Positions 63,394-64,000 of a stretch of DNA of 64,000 nt are shown piece after piece. Position 1 is the first letter of the stretch; every line of letters starts with the position of its first letter. Source of the DNA: Pirellulales bacterium (GTDB lineage: Bacteria > Planctomycetota > Planctomycetia > Pirellulales > JALHPA01). The notes beneath the pieces are model-generated. The model searched no databases. It saw nothing but the letters and a program-made list of their open reading frames with translations, and was not told the DNA's origin. The translations under genes were made by a program, and so were the position numbers. The stretch is from NCBI GenBank assembly GCA_033762255.1, contig JANRLT010000065.1:1-64000 (forward strand), read 5' to 3'.

Positions 63394-63681
63394 ATGAACT
63401 CCCAGACGATCGCCTTTCGCGTAAAGCAAGAGTTACTTCAGCAACTCGACGAAGAGTGTCGTCGCTTGAACGTGACACGGAGCGACCTTGTGCGCGCAAT
63501 CGTCGAGGAGCACTTCGCGATCTGCCCCGCTCGTCTCGCGGAGGAAATCTCCAAGCTGCACGTGCGGCTCAAACTCGTCCACCGCAATCAGGCGCGCTCG
63601 CTCGTAACGCTCTTGACGGCAGGTGGCCAGATATCCCTCGAAGACGCCAAAACCATCGCCCGCTCCGATTTGCTCAGCTAG
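63394..63681 (+). CDS. Ribbon-helix-helix relaxosome-type protein
   Basis: 95 residues from the ATG at 63394. The N-terminal segment TIAFRVKQELLQQLDEECRR and then NVTRSDLVRAIVEEH is a ribbon-helix-helix DNA-binding fold (residues about 5-40). The C-terminal part is helical. It lies nine bases before the relaxase gene, in the position of TrwA-type proteins that bind oriT and help the relaxase. The frame is open upstream, but those residues have no ribosome binding site. Confidence 0.8.
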   Translation: MNSQTIAFRVKQELLQQLDEECRRLNVTRSDLVRAIVEEHFAICPARLAEEISKLHVRLKLVHRNQARSLVTLLTAGGQISLEDAKTIARSDLLS

Positions 63682-63689
63682 GAATTCAG

Positions 63690-64000
63690 ATGTTGACGCT
63701 TACGGTTCTCGAAAGCGGGATCGAAGAATACTTTAACGGTATCGTCAATCCCGACTACTACACCGGCGGTGGCGAGCCGCCGGGCCGCTGGTACGGCCGC
63801 GGTGCCGAACGGCTCGGTCTCTTGGGACGAGTCGAAGCCGAAGCATTCAGTCGAATCCTCGAAGGTCTCGCCCCTGACGGAAAGCCGCTTCAAGTAACCC
63901 GCCGATCGAAGACTGAAAAATATACGAACAACATCAGCTTAGCGAATTCCGCACAGCGTGTGCCGGGATACGACTTGTGCTTCTCGGCTCCCAAAAGTGT
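63690..64000 (+). CDS. MobF-family (TrwC-like) conjugative relaxase, N-terminal part
   Basis: The first 103 codons are inside the window. NPDYYTGGGEPPGRWYGRGA holds the catalytic Tyr pair (Y23, Y24), and GYDLCFSAPKS is the next motif of TrwC/TraI relaxases. Such proteins nick oriT and usually have a helicase domain in the C-terminus, which would be to the right of base 64000. The gene shows that the replicon is conjugative or mobilisable. No transfer (type IV secretion) genes are within the window. Confidence 0.92.
   Translation, partial: MLTLTVLESGIEEYFNGIVNPDYYTGGGEPPGRWYGRGAERLGLLGRVEAEAFSRILEGLAPDGKPLQVTRRSKTEKYTNNISLANSAQRVPGYDLCFSAPKS

Overview
Window of about 64 kb that reads as accessory and backbone DNA of a large conjugative or mobilisable plasmid (or an integrated relative) from a planctomycete-like bacterium. 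The host assignment is inference. It rests on an ECF sigma factor next to a Ser/Thr kinase carrying an anti-sigma-type zinc finger, giant YD-repeat proteins with poly-Ser tracts, and a secreted protein with a c-type haem motif.

Layout. (1) 1-2642: 5' part of a minus-strand RHS/YD-repeat gene that leaves the window, followed by a 547-bp deleted IS5-type element (2976-3522). (2) 3630-5750: a membrane-anchored alpha/beta hydrolase of unknown role. (3) 6144-10816, minus: a complete qatABCD anti-phage operon. (4) 10.9-24.6 kb: an RHS polymorphic-toxin locus. It has one giant RHS protein whose tip looks like a PD-(D/E)XK nuclease, two related immunity-like genes, one displaced RHS tip whose HExxH-containing toxin is cut by an in-frame stop, a second tip destroyed next to an IS66 element, and IS66/IS3 debris. 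(5) 24.8-30.5 kb, minus: ECF sigma, kinase, a small Cys-rich Ser-tract protein and a multidomain glycosyltransferase-like protein. (6) 31.3-39.9 kb, plus: a tight five-gene operon of a degenerate patatin, trypsin-NACHT, B12-type radical SAM, class 3 lipase and trypsin-DNA/RNA endonuclease. (7) 40.4-48.6 kb: a secreted haem-motif protein, three small membrane or secreted proteins, a trypsin-Endonuclease I fusion and a cytoplasmic subtilase. (8) 49.3-64 kb: plasmid backbone with a DnaQ-like exonuclease, a hairpin-rich segment that may encode a very large structured RNA (about 51.15-52.3 kb, minus), parAB-like genes, an iteron origin with a replication initiator, a ParB-domain protein, a tubulin-like/vWA pair, and an RHH protein with a MobF relaxase that runs off the end.

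How the parts may work together. The 31.3-39.9 kb operon is the best candidate for an undescribed system. A NACHT sensor fused to a trypsin-like protease is co-transcribed with a lipase, a patatin relative and a protease-tethered nuclease, which suggests proteolytically controlled membrane and nucleic-acid damage on infection. The presence of a radical SAM enzyme is unexpected. A second protease-nuclease fusion (44632-46815) and a subtilase lie nearby. The lipase N-terminus and the linkers of both protease-nuclease fusions carry a similar short beta-strand-like motif. The kinase/glycosyltransferase operon sits directly upstream of the giant RHS gene, and both carry long Ser tracts, so glycosylation of the RHS N-terminus is a testable idea.

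No CRISPR array, rRNA or tRNA gene was recognised by eye. All functional statements are from motif reading, not database searches.
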